Assembly: GCA_024277115.1 (NCBI GenBank)
Contig: JAJRVW010000148.1
Span: 1 to 42,488, forward strand
DNA length: 42,488 bases
From: Calditrichota bacterium
GTDB taxonomy: Bacteria > Calditrichota > Calditrichia > Calditrichales > J004
Direction of reading: 5' to 3'
A program made the translations under genes and the position numbers. Below the pieces are notes generated by a model. That model saw only the letters and a list, made by a program, of their open reading frames with translations, ran no database searches and was not told where the DNA came from. Positions 17,535 to 25,422 of this stretch are shown one piece after another; within the stretch, counting starts at the first letter, position 1; every line of letters starts with the position of its first letter.

Positions 17535-18665
17535 ATGAAACGATTAAAAATGGTCCCGGCACTTATACTGGCCTTGGTTGTCCTTACCCAGGCACAGCCG
17601 GATCCGGAACAGAAGGGCTCCAAGATGGAGCAGTTGATGGGTATGAAAAAAATGGATGTGCATATGCATATAAAGAGCGATCAAAAGTATCTGTTCGATT
17701 TTATGGATAAGTGGAATTTTAAATTTTGCAGCGTAGTCACATCGGCCAAGGGGTTCCGGGATATACAGGGCCAAATAGATAATGCCAAAAAGTTGGTCGG
17801 GAAGTATCCACGCTATTATGCCTGGATAACCTCGTTTGACGCAACCACTTTTGAAAGTGAGGGATGGGCGGAGAAGGTGATCGCCCAATTGCGGGAAGAT
17901 TTTAAAAATGGCGCGCTTGGTGTAAAAGTATGGAAAAACATTGGCATGGAGATCAAAAAAGCCAATGGTGAATATTTGCAACTGGACGATCCAGTTTTTA
18001 CGCCGGTGTTTGAGTTTATTGCAGCCCAGGGGAAAACGCTTCTGGCCCATATGGGCGAGCCGATCCATGCCTGGATGCCAACTTATTTCACAAAGGAAGG
18101 CGTGGGCCGTAACTATTGGGCCAAAAGGCCGGAATACAGCTTTTGGGATAAACCGGATAAGCCTTCCTATAGTGATATCCTGGCCGCTCGTGATCATGTG
18201 ATTGAACGGCATCCGGATTTAAGATTTGTGGGAGCGCATTTGGGGAGTATGGAGTTTGATGTGGATGAAATGATTACCCGCTTTGAGAAATATCCCAATT
18301 TTGCCGTGGAACTTGGTGGCCGTACACGCTATTTCATGTGGCAGGCCAAGGGCAAGGTGTATGATTTTTTTATGCGCTACCAAGACCGGATTATGTATGG
18401 AACCGATCGCGGCTCGAGCCTGGTAATGAGTGATGAGCAAAAGACGGAAACCTATAAGGAGTTGGAGTACAGAAATTCCCTCTTTATGCGTTATTATGCC
18501 ACAGCGGAAGAAATTCCCTGGGGAAATATTATCTCCGGCGACAGGCCCCGGCCAAAGCCCACTTATAAGGTGTCAGCCCTTGATTTGCCGATGGAAGTTC
18601 TGGAGAAAGTTTTTTATAAAAATGCCGTGCACTGGTTTCCCGGAATAGATAAAGATTATAAATAA
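17535..18665 (+). CDS. Secreted amidohydrolase-2-family protein, paralogue of 9303-10430
   Basis: This 376-residue hydrolase has a signal peptide ending near TQAQ and the same metal motifs as its paralogue: HxH in MDVHMH, LLAHMGEP, VGAHLGS and IMYGTDRG. The two proteins align end to end with shared runs such as GVKVWK, SFWDKPD, AARDHVIE-like and GGRTRYFMWQA, but differ in the region after HxH. Start ATG 17535 has a strong AGGAGG at 17522-17527. It lies between a GH31 and a GH36-like gene, so its substrate is probably a product or modified residue of the same glycan. Lactonase, decarboxylase or amidase activity are all possible. Confidence 0.85.
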   Translation: MKRLKMVPALILALVVLTQAQPDPEQKGSKMEQLMGMKKMDVHMHIKSDQKYLFDFMDKWNFKFCSVVTSAKGFRDIQGQIDNAKKLVGKYPRYYAWITSFDATTFESEGWAEKVIAQLREDFKNGALGVKVWKNIGMEIKKANGEYLQLDDPVFTPVFEFIAAQGKTLLAHMGEPIHAWMPTYFTKEGVGRNYWAKRPEYSFWDKPDKPSYSDILAARDHVIERHPDLRFVGAHLGSMEFDVDEMITRFEKYPNFAVELGGRTRYFMWQAKGKVYDFFMRYQDRIMYGTDRGSSLVMSDEQKTETYKELEYRNSLFMRYYATAEEIPWGNIISGDRPRPKPTYKVSALDLPMEVLEKVFYKNAVHWFPGIDKDYK

Positions 18666-18703
18666 TTAGACACCGGTCAGACTTTTTGAAGGGATGGATT
18701 TAT

Positions 18704-20848
18704 ATGGAAAAGAAATACAGGCCATACAGGCCGCTGATATTCTTTTTACTGTTTATGATGATCATGTTCTCATTTGGGAGCACTGAGGAAAGTATAAAGT
18801 TTTCTAAAAAGGGTGAAAAGGTTCTTTTTGAAAGCAAACATATCCGTTTTGAGCTTAATCAAAAAATGATGATCAAAGTCTATAATAAAGCCGCCGGGCA
18901 GCTCTTGTCTCCAACAAAGTCAGTAGCGGCGAATTACTATATTGTCATCAACGGCGTTGCTGTAACCGACTTTGTTGTGGATCCACAAAAAACGGAATTA
19001 ACGGACATAAGCACGGAACCAGGGAAGGGCAAACAGTTGCAACTGCGGGGATATGCCAAGGGGCCGTTGGGTTCGGTGATAGAAAAGGAACTCACCATCG
19101 GGCTTTATGATAAGTACTCCAATGCCGGGCTGATAAATGTCCAATATAAAAATGTCAACAGTACGCCGGGGCTGACCATTGAAAAGGAGGTTGACGCTTC
19201 CTTTATTCTGGACGCCTCGCTTGTGGACGCGCGTTATGGAAAGCATGATTTCTGGCTCCTCCAGGGAGGCTCCTATCGATCACGTCCGGACTGGATTATG
19301 CCCGTAAGCGATACGCTTTCATATCAAAACTACATGGGCAAAGACGAAGCAAGTGGAAATTCTGGCGGCGGATTACCCGTATTAGATGTTTGGAACAAAA
19401 AAAGCGGGCTGTTTATTGGCAGCATCCGTAAAAAGCCAACACTCATATCGCTTCCGGCCCGTGTGGATAACAAGGGCTACCTGCACATCGCAATCGAATA
19501 TAAACGAAATGTACCCTTTGCCGAAAATGTCTACAGCTCTATCCCAACAGTTATTGGTGTGCACAGTGGGGACTATTATAACGGCTTAAAAACCTATGCT
19601 GCGATTATGGCCGACAGGGGCCTGAAAATGCTCGAAGTAGATGAATCGGATCCTGTTTATGATGCGGACTGGTGTGGATGGGGACTGGGGCCGGATTTTA
19701 CGCAACAGCAGATGACCGGTATGATACCCACCTTGGAAGAACTCCATTTCAATACAGTCACCATGGATGACGGCTGGTTTGAGAGCTATGGTGATTTTGT
19801 ACTCAAATCAAGCATCTTCCCCGGCGGTGATGCCGATGCGGCCAAATTTACAGCCACTTTTCATGCAAAGGGTTTTCCTGTAAAGCTATGGTTTACACCG
19901 GCAGTGGGCGGGGCAATTACTATGGAAGAACACCCGGAATGGTTTATCCGTGATAAAAGTGGTGAGATGGTGACCGTTGATCGTTTCGGGGTTAGAAGAA
20001 CCGCCGCTTTTCTCTGCCCGACATTGCCGGAAGTTCAGAATTATTACCGGGAAATGGTAAACTTGGTTTTGGGGAAGTGGGGCTTTGACGGTTTTAAAAT
20101 GGATTTTGAGATAATCAATGGCATGGGCGAGTGTTATGCAAAGGACCATGGACATTCTTCACCGTCAGAATCCTTTGAGGCATTACCTGAGCTTTTTAAA
20201 GTGATTAGCGACGAAAGTAGAAAGATAAAACCAAAGGCAATATTGGAAATATGTCCCTGTGGCATGTTTCCATCTTTTTATAAAATGCCTTATTACAACC
20301 AATCTGTGGCCTCGGACCCTACAAATACCTGGCAGATACGGCACCGTGGCAAAACCTTAAAAGCTTTGATGGGGCCACGGGCGGCTTATTATGGCGATCA
20401 TGTAGAGCGTTTTTACAGTAAAAATAATTTTGCATCCATGGTTGGCGTGGGCGGTATACCGGGCACCAAGTTTGTGGCCGTGGAAACAGATGACGGTTTT
20501 TTGGGCAAAAAATATCCGGTGTATATGGACCCGGAACGCCGGAAAAACTTTGAATTGTGGCTTAAGGTTTATAAGGACACCCGTCTTTCATCGGGAGAGT
20601 ATCTGAACCTGTATGATATCGCCTATGATAAGCCGGAAGCGCATGTAGTCCGTAAGGATGGCAGCTTATACTATGCTTTTTATGCCGATGAGTGGAACGG
20701 GGATGTTGAATTCCGCGGGTTGGGCAATGGTGACTATAAAATCGTTGACTATGTGCATAACAGGGTGCTGGGTGTAACCCGCAAGGGTGAAAAGCTGAAA
20801 CTGAACTTTAATAACTATTTGCTGGTCAAGGCCATACCCGTCAAATAA
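18704..20848 (+). CDS. GH36-like alpha-galactosidase / alpha-N-acetylgalactosaminidase
   Basis: About 714 residues. An N-terminal hydrophobic stretch (PLIFFLLFMMIMFSFGS) acts as signal peptide or anchor. A beta-sandwich of about 300 residues is followed by a melibiase-type barrel: DWCGWGLGP, TVTMDDGWFE, the nucleophile D467 in GFDGFKMDFEI, LEICPCGMFPSF and the acid/base candidate D538 in SVASDPTNTWQIR. Clan GH-D enzymes of this type release terminal alpha-Gal or alpha-GalNAc with retention. A longer frame begins with TTG at 18686, but ATG 18704 with GAAGGGA upstream is better. The neighbouring NagX-like acyltransferase and the upstream galactosamine operon make alpha-GalNAc a plausible target (inference). 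Confidence 0.85.
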   Translation: MEKKYRPYRPLIFFLLFMMIMFSFGSTEESIKFSKKGEKVLFESKHIRFELNQKMMIKVYNKAAGQLLSPTKSVAANYYIVINGVAVTDFVVDPQKTELTDISTEPGKGKQLQLRGYAKGPLGSVIEKELTIGLYDKYSNAGLINVQYKNVNSTPGLTIEKEVDASFILDASLVDARYGKHDFWLLQGGSYRSRPDWIMPVSDTLSYQNYMGKDEASGNSGGGLPVLDVWNKKSGLFIGSIRKKPTLISLPARVDNKGYLHIAIEYKRNVPFAENVYSSIPTVIGVHSGDYYNGLKTYAAIMADRGLKMLEVDESDPVYDADWCGWGLGPDFTQQQMTGMIPTLEELHFNTVTMDDGWFESYGDFVLKSSIFPGGDADAAKFTATFHAKGFPVKLWFTPAVGGAITMEEHPEWFIRDKSGEMVTVDRFGVRRTAAFLCPTLPEVQNYYREMVNLVLGKWGFDGFKMDFEIINGMGECYAKDHGHSSPSESFEALPELFKVISDESRKIKPKAILEICPCGMFPSFYKMPYYNQSVASDPTNTWQIRHRGKTLKALMGPRAAYYGDHVERFYSKNNFASMVGVGGIPGTKFVAVETDDGFLGKKYPVYMDPERRKNFELWLKVYKDTRLSSGEYLNLYDIAYDKPEAHVVRKDGSLYYAFYADEWNGDVEFRGLGNGDYKIVDYVHNRVLGVTRKGEKLKLNFNNYLLVKAIPVK

Positions 20849-20880
20849 AAGTAAGTTATGGAATTCCATACAGGAGTGAT

Positions 20881-21984
20881 ATGAGTAAAAAGTTTGTTTT
20901 AAATAGACGGCTTATGTCCCTGGACCTGTTCAGGGGAGGAACGATGGCGGCCATGGTCGTGGTTAACGATCCGGGCAGTTGGGATGTTATTTACCGCCAG
21001 CTTGCCCATGCCGAATGGGAAGGTTGTACCTTTACCGATCTGATCTTTCCCTTCTTTCTTTTTATCGTCGGGGTCTCCCTCGTCATCTCCTTTAACCGCC
21101 TGCTGGCCGCGGGGGCGGTCAGGCGTGACCTTCTGATAAAAACGAGTAAACGTGCCTTTTATATTTTTATCATCGGCGTGTTATTGAATTATCCCCCGGA
21201 TTTTGAACTGGCGTATATCAGGGTTCCCGGCGTGTTGCAACGAATAGCCATCGTATATCTGGTTACGGCCATTATATACCTTTATGCCAGTCGGAAAACC
21301 TGGGTTTATTGGTGCGCGGGTATTTTGCTGGGCTACTATTTGATCATGAACTTTGTACCTGTTCCCGGCATCGGGGCGGCTACCCTGGAGCTGGAAAATA
21401 ACTTCGCGGCCTGGTTTGACCGTCTCATTCTCAGCGGCCATCTTAGCTGGGACGGGCGCGGGAGCTACGACATAACCGGCATCTTTACATCCATACCGGC
21501 CATCCCGACCGGATTGGCCGGTATGATGGCCGGACAGGCTTTACTCGATAACCGCGAGGATACCCGGAACACCATAATCCGCCTGCTACTGGCCGGTAAC
21601 TTCCTGATGTTGTCCGGTTGGGCTTTGGGGTTTGCTTTTCCCATCATACGCAATATCTGGAGCTCTTCCTACACTTTGTATACCACGGGTTTCGCGCTTG
21701 TCGCCTTTATGGCATTGTATTGGTTTGTCGATATTCTGGGCTATAAAAAGCATTCCGGCTTTTTTCAGGCTTTCGGAAGAAATGCCCTTACTGCCTATAT
21801 CCTGTCCACGCTGTTTTCCGACCTGACGCAGGGAACCGGGTTTAAGAAGTGGATGTTTTCGGATGTTCTGTCCGTTTTCATGGACGGCTATAACGCCTCC
21901 CTGGTTTATTCGCTGTTAAGCCTCGGGGTGATCTTTATTCCCATCTGGTGGATGTATAAAAAAAACATGGTCATAAAAATATAA
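20881..21984 (+). CDS. NagX/HGSNAT-like multi-pass acyltransferase (DUF5009/DUF1624 type)
   Basis: This 367-residue protein has about ten transmembrane helices. It opens with the family signature RRLMSLDLFRGGTMAAMVVV followed by WEGCTFTDLIFPFFLFIVGVS and closes with the FGRNALTAYILS motif. The family includes bacterial NagX-type proteins and the lysosomal heparan-alpha-glucosaminide N-acetyltransferase, which moves an acetyl group across a membrane onto a terminal alpha-glucosamine. Here it sits between an alpha-galactosidase-like gene and a GH42-like gene. A role in acetylating a terminal amino sugar in the periplasm is inferred, not shown. AGGAG just upstream supports the ATG. Its G+C content is among the highest in the window. 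Confidence 0.85.
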   Translation: MSKKFVLNRRLMSLDLFRGGTMAAMVVVNDPGSWDVIYRQLAHAEWEGCTFTDLIFPFFLFIVGVSLVISFNRLLAAGAVRRDLLIKTSKRAFYIFIIGVLLNYPPDFELAYIRVPGVLQRIAIVYLVTAIIYLYASRKTWVYWCAGILLGYYLIMNFVPVPGIGAATLELENNFAAWFDRLILSGHLSWDGRGSYDITGIFTSIPAIPTGLAGMMAGQALLDNREDTRNTIIRLLLAGNFLMLSGWALGFAFPIIRNIWSSSYTLYTTGFALVAFMALYWFVDILGYKKHSGFFQAFGRNALTAYILSTLFSDLTQGTGFKKWMFSDVLSVFMDGYNASLVYSLLSLGVIFIPIWWMYKKNMVIKI

Positions 21985-21998
21985 AAAGAGTGGTGCGC

Positions 21999-24056
21999 AT
22001 GATCTTTCTAAATCCTAAAAAAAACCGGTTACACGGATATACCCTGTTGGCGCTGTTCGTATTATCCTTCCTGTTGGCTGATTGTATTCCGGCCCGGGCG
22101 CAAATAACCGCCGGGGACTTAACCCGCTACACCCCTGAGTGGATCCGCGATGGCTTTGCCAATGGAGGGGCGACGCATGAACCGTGGATGTTCCAGGTGC
22201 GGCGCAATAAGGAATTTAATCAGTGGCAAAAAGGGTATTATGATTATCAGACTTCCGAGGCGTATATCAAACAGTTGGCCGAGGCCGGTGTAACGGTTTA
22301 TCACCTTTATTTATACAAGGGCTTTGGCTTTGAAGCCGAAAAAGAGCACATGGACAAAGCGGCGGAAGCGGCGGAAATTGCCCACAAATATGGCATGAAG
22401 GTCGATACCTATATCCAGTGGAATAGCATGATGTATGAAACCTTCTTTGCCGAAGTGCCCGAGGCCCAAACCGATTTATGGTACCAGGTGGATGTTAATG
22501 GCAAACCGATCATGATCACCTACAGCCATCAACAATCTTTTCGCTACCGGCCCTGCTTTAACCATGACGGGTATATGGAATATTTCAAGGAAAAGATTAT
22601 CCGCTATGCCGTTGAGGTGGTTAAAACGGATTTTCTGCACTTTGATAATTTTGACTACAATGATGCCAATGACGCCGATTTTAATCCGGTGACAATCGCC
22701 GCGTTCCGTCAATATCTGCAGGATAATTATACCCCTGAAAAGCGCAGGGAAAGGTTTGGCTTTGCCAATGTTTCCTATGTGTTGCCCCCCATGTGGAACG
22801 ATTCCAATCCGGCCAAAACCCTGGTGGAGATAAAGGACCCGTTGATGCAGGAATGGATTGATTTTCGTTGCTGGACGCTGGTTGAGCGATGGAAGGAGTG
22901 TATAGAGTTTGCCCGCTCTTTAAATAAGGAGGTTGTGATAGAGGTAAACAGTGGTGGCATTGAAGGGGGAAACCGGGCTTGGGAGTATGGCATCAATCAT
23001 GGTGACTTGATGCAATATACAAATGTTATCTGGGCCGAGGACCTAAACTATGCCGTCTGGAAGGATGGCGTGGCTAACGGAAAATTTCGAAACTATAAAT
23101 TAGGGCGTTCGACCAATAATTTTATTATGTCCTATAACCATACCCCCTATGACTTTGCCGAAAACCTGGCTCTGAACCGTACCATCGGTTCCCTGGGGTG
23201 GAGCGAACTGGATGAGGTGGAGATGAAATACCTCTCCTTCTGGCAGGCCAATAAAGAACTTTATACGGGAATGCGCGGCGCGGAAAAGGTGGCTCTGCTC
23301 AGAAGCTATCCCTCGATGGCCTATAACACGCGTGATACGCATATTTCCGTAAACATGGCGGAACAGGTTTTGCAGCAGAGTCAAATCCCCTTTGATATAA
23401 TTTATGACGAACATTTAGATCGCTTAAAAAATTACAGTGTGCTTGTGCTGGCCAATCAGGAAAGTTTAAATGATAAGACGGTTACCGCCATCAAAATCTT
23501 TGTAAAAAATGGGGGCGGACTGGTGGCCACAGGAAAAAGCGGAAAATATGACGGCTGGCGGCGGTTGAGGAAGAACAGTCTTATTCGGGAAATGCGTCTG
23601 GAATCGGGACGAGCGGAGCCCGTGAAGGCTGCTTTCTCTTTCAGGTATGGGAAGGGACGGGTTCAATATATCCCAGAGCTGATCCGGCCAGTAGGTGAAA
23701 TAAAATTAGGCTATTACACCACTTGGGTGATGCCAGAAAATGCAGATGAACTCGAATCCGCAGTTTACAGTGTGGCCGCGAGGGATTTGCCCTTGCGTGT
23801 TTCGGCACCGGAGTGGGTGGGTGTTTCCCATGATACACGCGGGGACCGTGATATCATTCATCTGTTTAATTACAATCATGAAAGCGCGGTTTCCGGGGTA
23901 ACATTGCACTATAAAGGCCGGATAAAAAAAGCGGTCGCGGTTTCGCCGGATAAAAAAGGTGACATAAATATCCCTTTTACCGGAAGTGACAACCGTACCA
24001 CACTTAAAGTGCCGGATTTTCCGGTATATATGATCATTACGCTAATTAAAGAGTAG
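21999..24056 (+). CDS. Secreted GH42-like putative glycoside hydrolase of unassigned family
   Basis: About 685 residues with a signal peptide (LLALFVLSFLLADCIPARAQ). An N-terminal TIM-barrel of roughly 400 residues shows VYHLYLYKGFGFE, LHFDNFDYND, VVIEVNSGG and VIWAEDLNYA, offering candidate acidic residues. After it comes a Rossmann-like region (FDIIYDEHLDRLKNYSVLVLANQ, then NGGGLVATGKSG) resembling the beta-galactosidase trimerisation domain found in GH42-type enzymes, and a C-terminal beta domain. I cannot assign a CAZy family. ATG 21999 is preferred over two in-frame GTGs at 21990 and 21993; its stop is 25 bases before the next gene. By context it degrades the same glycan as the GH31 and GH36-like proteins. 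Confidence 0.7.
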   Translation: MIFLNPKKNRLHGYTLLALFVLSFLLADCIPARAQITAGDLTRYTPEWIRDGFANGGATHEPWMFQVRRNKEFNQWQKGYYDYQTSEAYIKQLAEAGVTVYHLYLYKGFGFEAEKEHMDKAAEAAEIAHKYGMKVDTYIQWNSMMYETFFAEVPEAQTDLWYQVDVNGKPIMITYSHQQSFRYRPCFNHDGYMEYFKEKIIRYAVEVVKTDFLHFDNFDYNDANDADFNPVTIAAFRQYLQDNYTPEKRRERFGFANVSYVLPPMWNDSNPAKTLVEIKDPLMQEWIDFRCWTLVERWKECIEFARSLNKEVVIEVNSGGIEGGNRAWEYGINHGDLMQYTNVIWAEDLNYAVWKDGVANGKFRNYKLGRSTNNFIMSYNHTPYDFAENLALNRTIGSLGWSELDEVEMKYLSFWQANKELYTGMRGAEKVALLRSYPSMAYNTRDTHISVNMAEQVLQQSQIPFDIIYDEHLDRLKNYSVLVLANQESLNDKTVTAIKIFVKNGGGLVATGKSGKYDGWRRLRKNSLIREMRLESGRAEPVKAAFSFRYGKGRVQYIPELIRPVGEIKLGYYTTWVMPENADELESAVYSVAARDLPLRVSAPEWVGVSHDTRGDRDIIHLFNYNHESAVSGVTLHYKGRIKKAVAVSPDKKGDINIPFTGSDNRTTLKVPDFPVYMIITLIKE

Positions 24057-24081
24057 CGGTTTTAGGGAGCATGTCCGAATT

Positions 24082-25299
24082 ATGGAAAACATCGGGGTCC
24101 GGTCACATATATTGCTGAATGAACAATTTGATAACTGGCAGTCGGAAATCGAAGGCAGATGGAGTTACCGCCAGTTATATAACGATGAACGGTGGCGCAA
24201 GGGGTGGATCAGCTTCGATGCCATCACCTGGAGCGCGGAGGAAGGGGCGCTTTACTGTGGTCTTAATGCCATGGACGGGGATTTACTATACCGTTTTCAT
24301 CCGCGTGAAGATCGTTTTGAATCACTCGGGGCCCGGCAATGGACGGATAAGTTTGATTCCAAGGTGCACAGGTGTCTGTTGCGCAACCCCGATGACGGAT
24401 GTTTTTATTTTGGAACATCGCTTCTACATGATATCGACCAACAACATGAAGCGCCCGGGGGCAAGCTGATGCGCTACGATCCGAAGAGCGGGGAGTACAC
24501 CCAGCTGGCCATTCCTTTTCCCTCGCTTTATATTCAGTCCATTGCCGCGGATTTTAAGCGCGGTAAAATTTACTGCTTTACCTATCCCGCGGAATTTGTG
24601 GTTTGTTATGACATGGAAAGTGGCACCTGCCGCAACCTGGCTTACATCACCAATGCCACCAGCCTGGTGCAGCCGCATAACGGTGTGGTGGACGCGGAGG
24701 GCTATCTGTGGGGCACCTGTGCCGAAACCCGTGCCTTTGACGAGGTGGCCGGTCAAACGCCCGTACGCCTGTTTCGCTATCATCCCGATACGGATCATTT
24801 TGACTGGTTTGAGTTTGGCCTTTCCCGCAGGGATGACAAACCGCAACAGGTCCCCGATCCCGTACAGGAAAGGGAGATCACTTTTCACCGGGATCAGACA
24901 CGTCATAAGGAAGACCTGGGCTTTTGCGACGCCATGGTCTATGACGGAGAACGATATATCTATGCCGGTACCACCGCCGGTACCCTGTGCCGCATCGATA
25001 CCCGTGAGCCGGGGGTGGAAAAAATAGCCCATGTAATGGCGGCGGGCAGATTGCCGGCGCTGACCCTGGACAGGCATGGCGTTCTTTACGGCGGGGGAGG
25101 AATAAAGGGGGATACGCAACTGTTCAGGTGGCGGCCCGGAGAGGATGAAATTGTACTGCTGGAGAGGATAGAGGATGAGCGGGGAAACCGTCCGGCAAGG
25201 ATACATGATATTGCAATCGGCGAAGACGGTATTCTCTTTTTGGCGGAAAATGACAATCATAAAAGGTCATCTTATTTGTGGACGATCAATGGATTTTAA
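24082..25299 (+). CDS. Uncharacterised cytoplasmic beta-propeller protein
   Basis: The 405 residues carry no signal peptide or membrane helix. Repeated blades with the pattern GxLYxxxx-GxLxRxxP are visible (DGDLLYRFHPREDRF, GGKLMRYDPKSGEY, PVRLFRYHPDTDHF, AGTLCRIDTREPG, DTQLFRWRPGEDEI), giving a six- or seven-bladed propeller of SMP-30/NHL-like appearance. No function is recognised; a lactonase or a ligand-binding role are possibilities. The gene follows the GH42-like gene by 25 bp and ends the G+C-rich block: bases 24661-24720 contain 39 G or C of 60. The next gene starts 123 bp later in clearly AT-richer DNA. Confidence 0.7.
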   Translation: MENIGVRSHILLNEQFDNWQSEIEGRWSYRQLYNDERWRKGWISFDAITWSAEEGALYCGLNAMDGDLLYRFHPREDRFESLGARQWTDKFDSKVHRCLLRNPDDGCFYFGTSLLHDIDQQHEAPGGKLMRYDPKSGEYTQLAIPFPSLYIQSIAADFKRGKIYCFTYPAEFVVCYDMESGTCRNLAYITNATSLVQPHNGVVDAEGYLWGTCAETRAFDEVAGQTPVRLFRYHPDTDHFDWFEFGLSRRDDKPQQVPDPVQEREITFHRDQTRHKEDLGFCDAMVYDGERYIYAGTTAGTLCRIDTREPGVEKIAHVMAAGRLPALTLDRHGVLYGGGGIKGDTQLFRWRPGEDEIVLLERIEDERGNRPARIHDIAIGEDGILFLAENDNHKRSSYLWTINGF

Positions 25300-25422
25300 G
25301 TTGTTATTTTGGCGGTATCACGGAGGAAAAAATAATTATTGGAGCTTTGCAAGTGGGAAAGCTGAGTTTAGAAAAACATGATTGCACAAACAGATATTAA
25401 CGAACTATAGCATTGGGTTGAT

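Noticed and set aside
17544-18212. 222-codon antisense ORF within the second amidohydrolase gene
   Set aside because: The + strand frame has complete metal-binding motifs and a strong Shine-Dalgarno; the antisense product has no recognisable features.
24424-25260. 278-codon antisense ORF within the propeller gene
   Set aside because: It lies wholly opposite a gene with clear propeller repeats in a G+C-rich stretch where long antisense frames arise by codon bias; its protein shows no domain.
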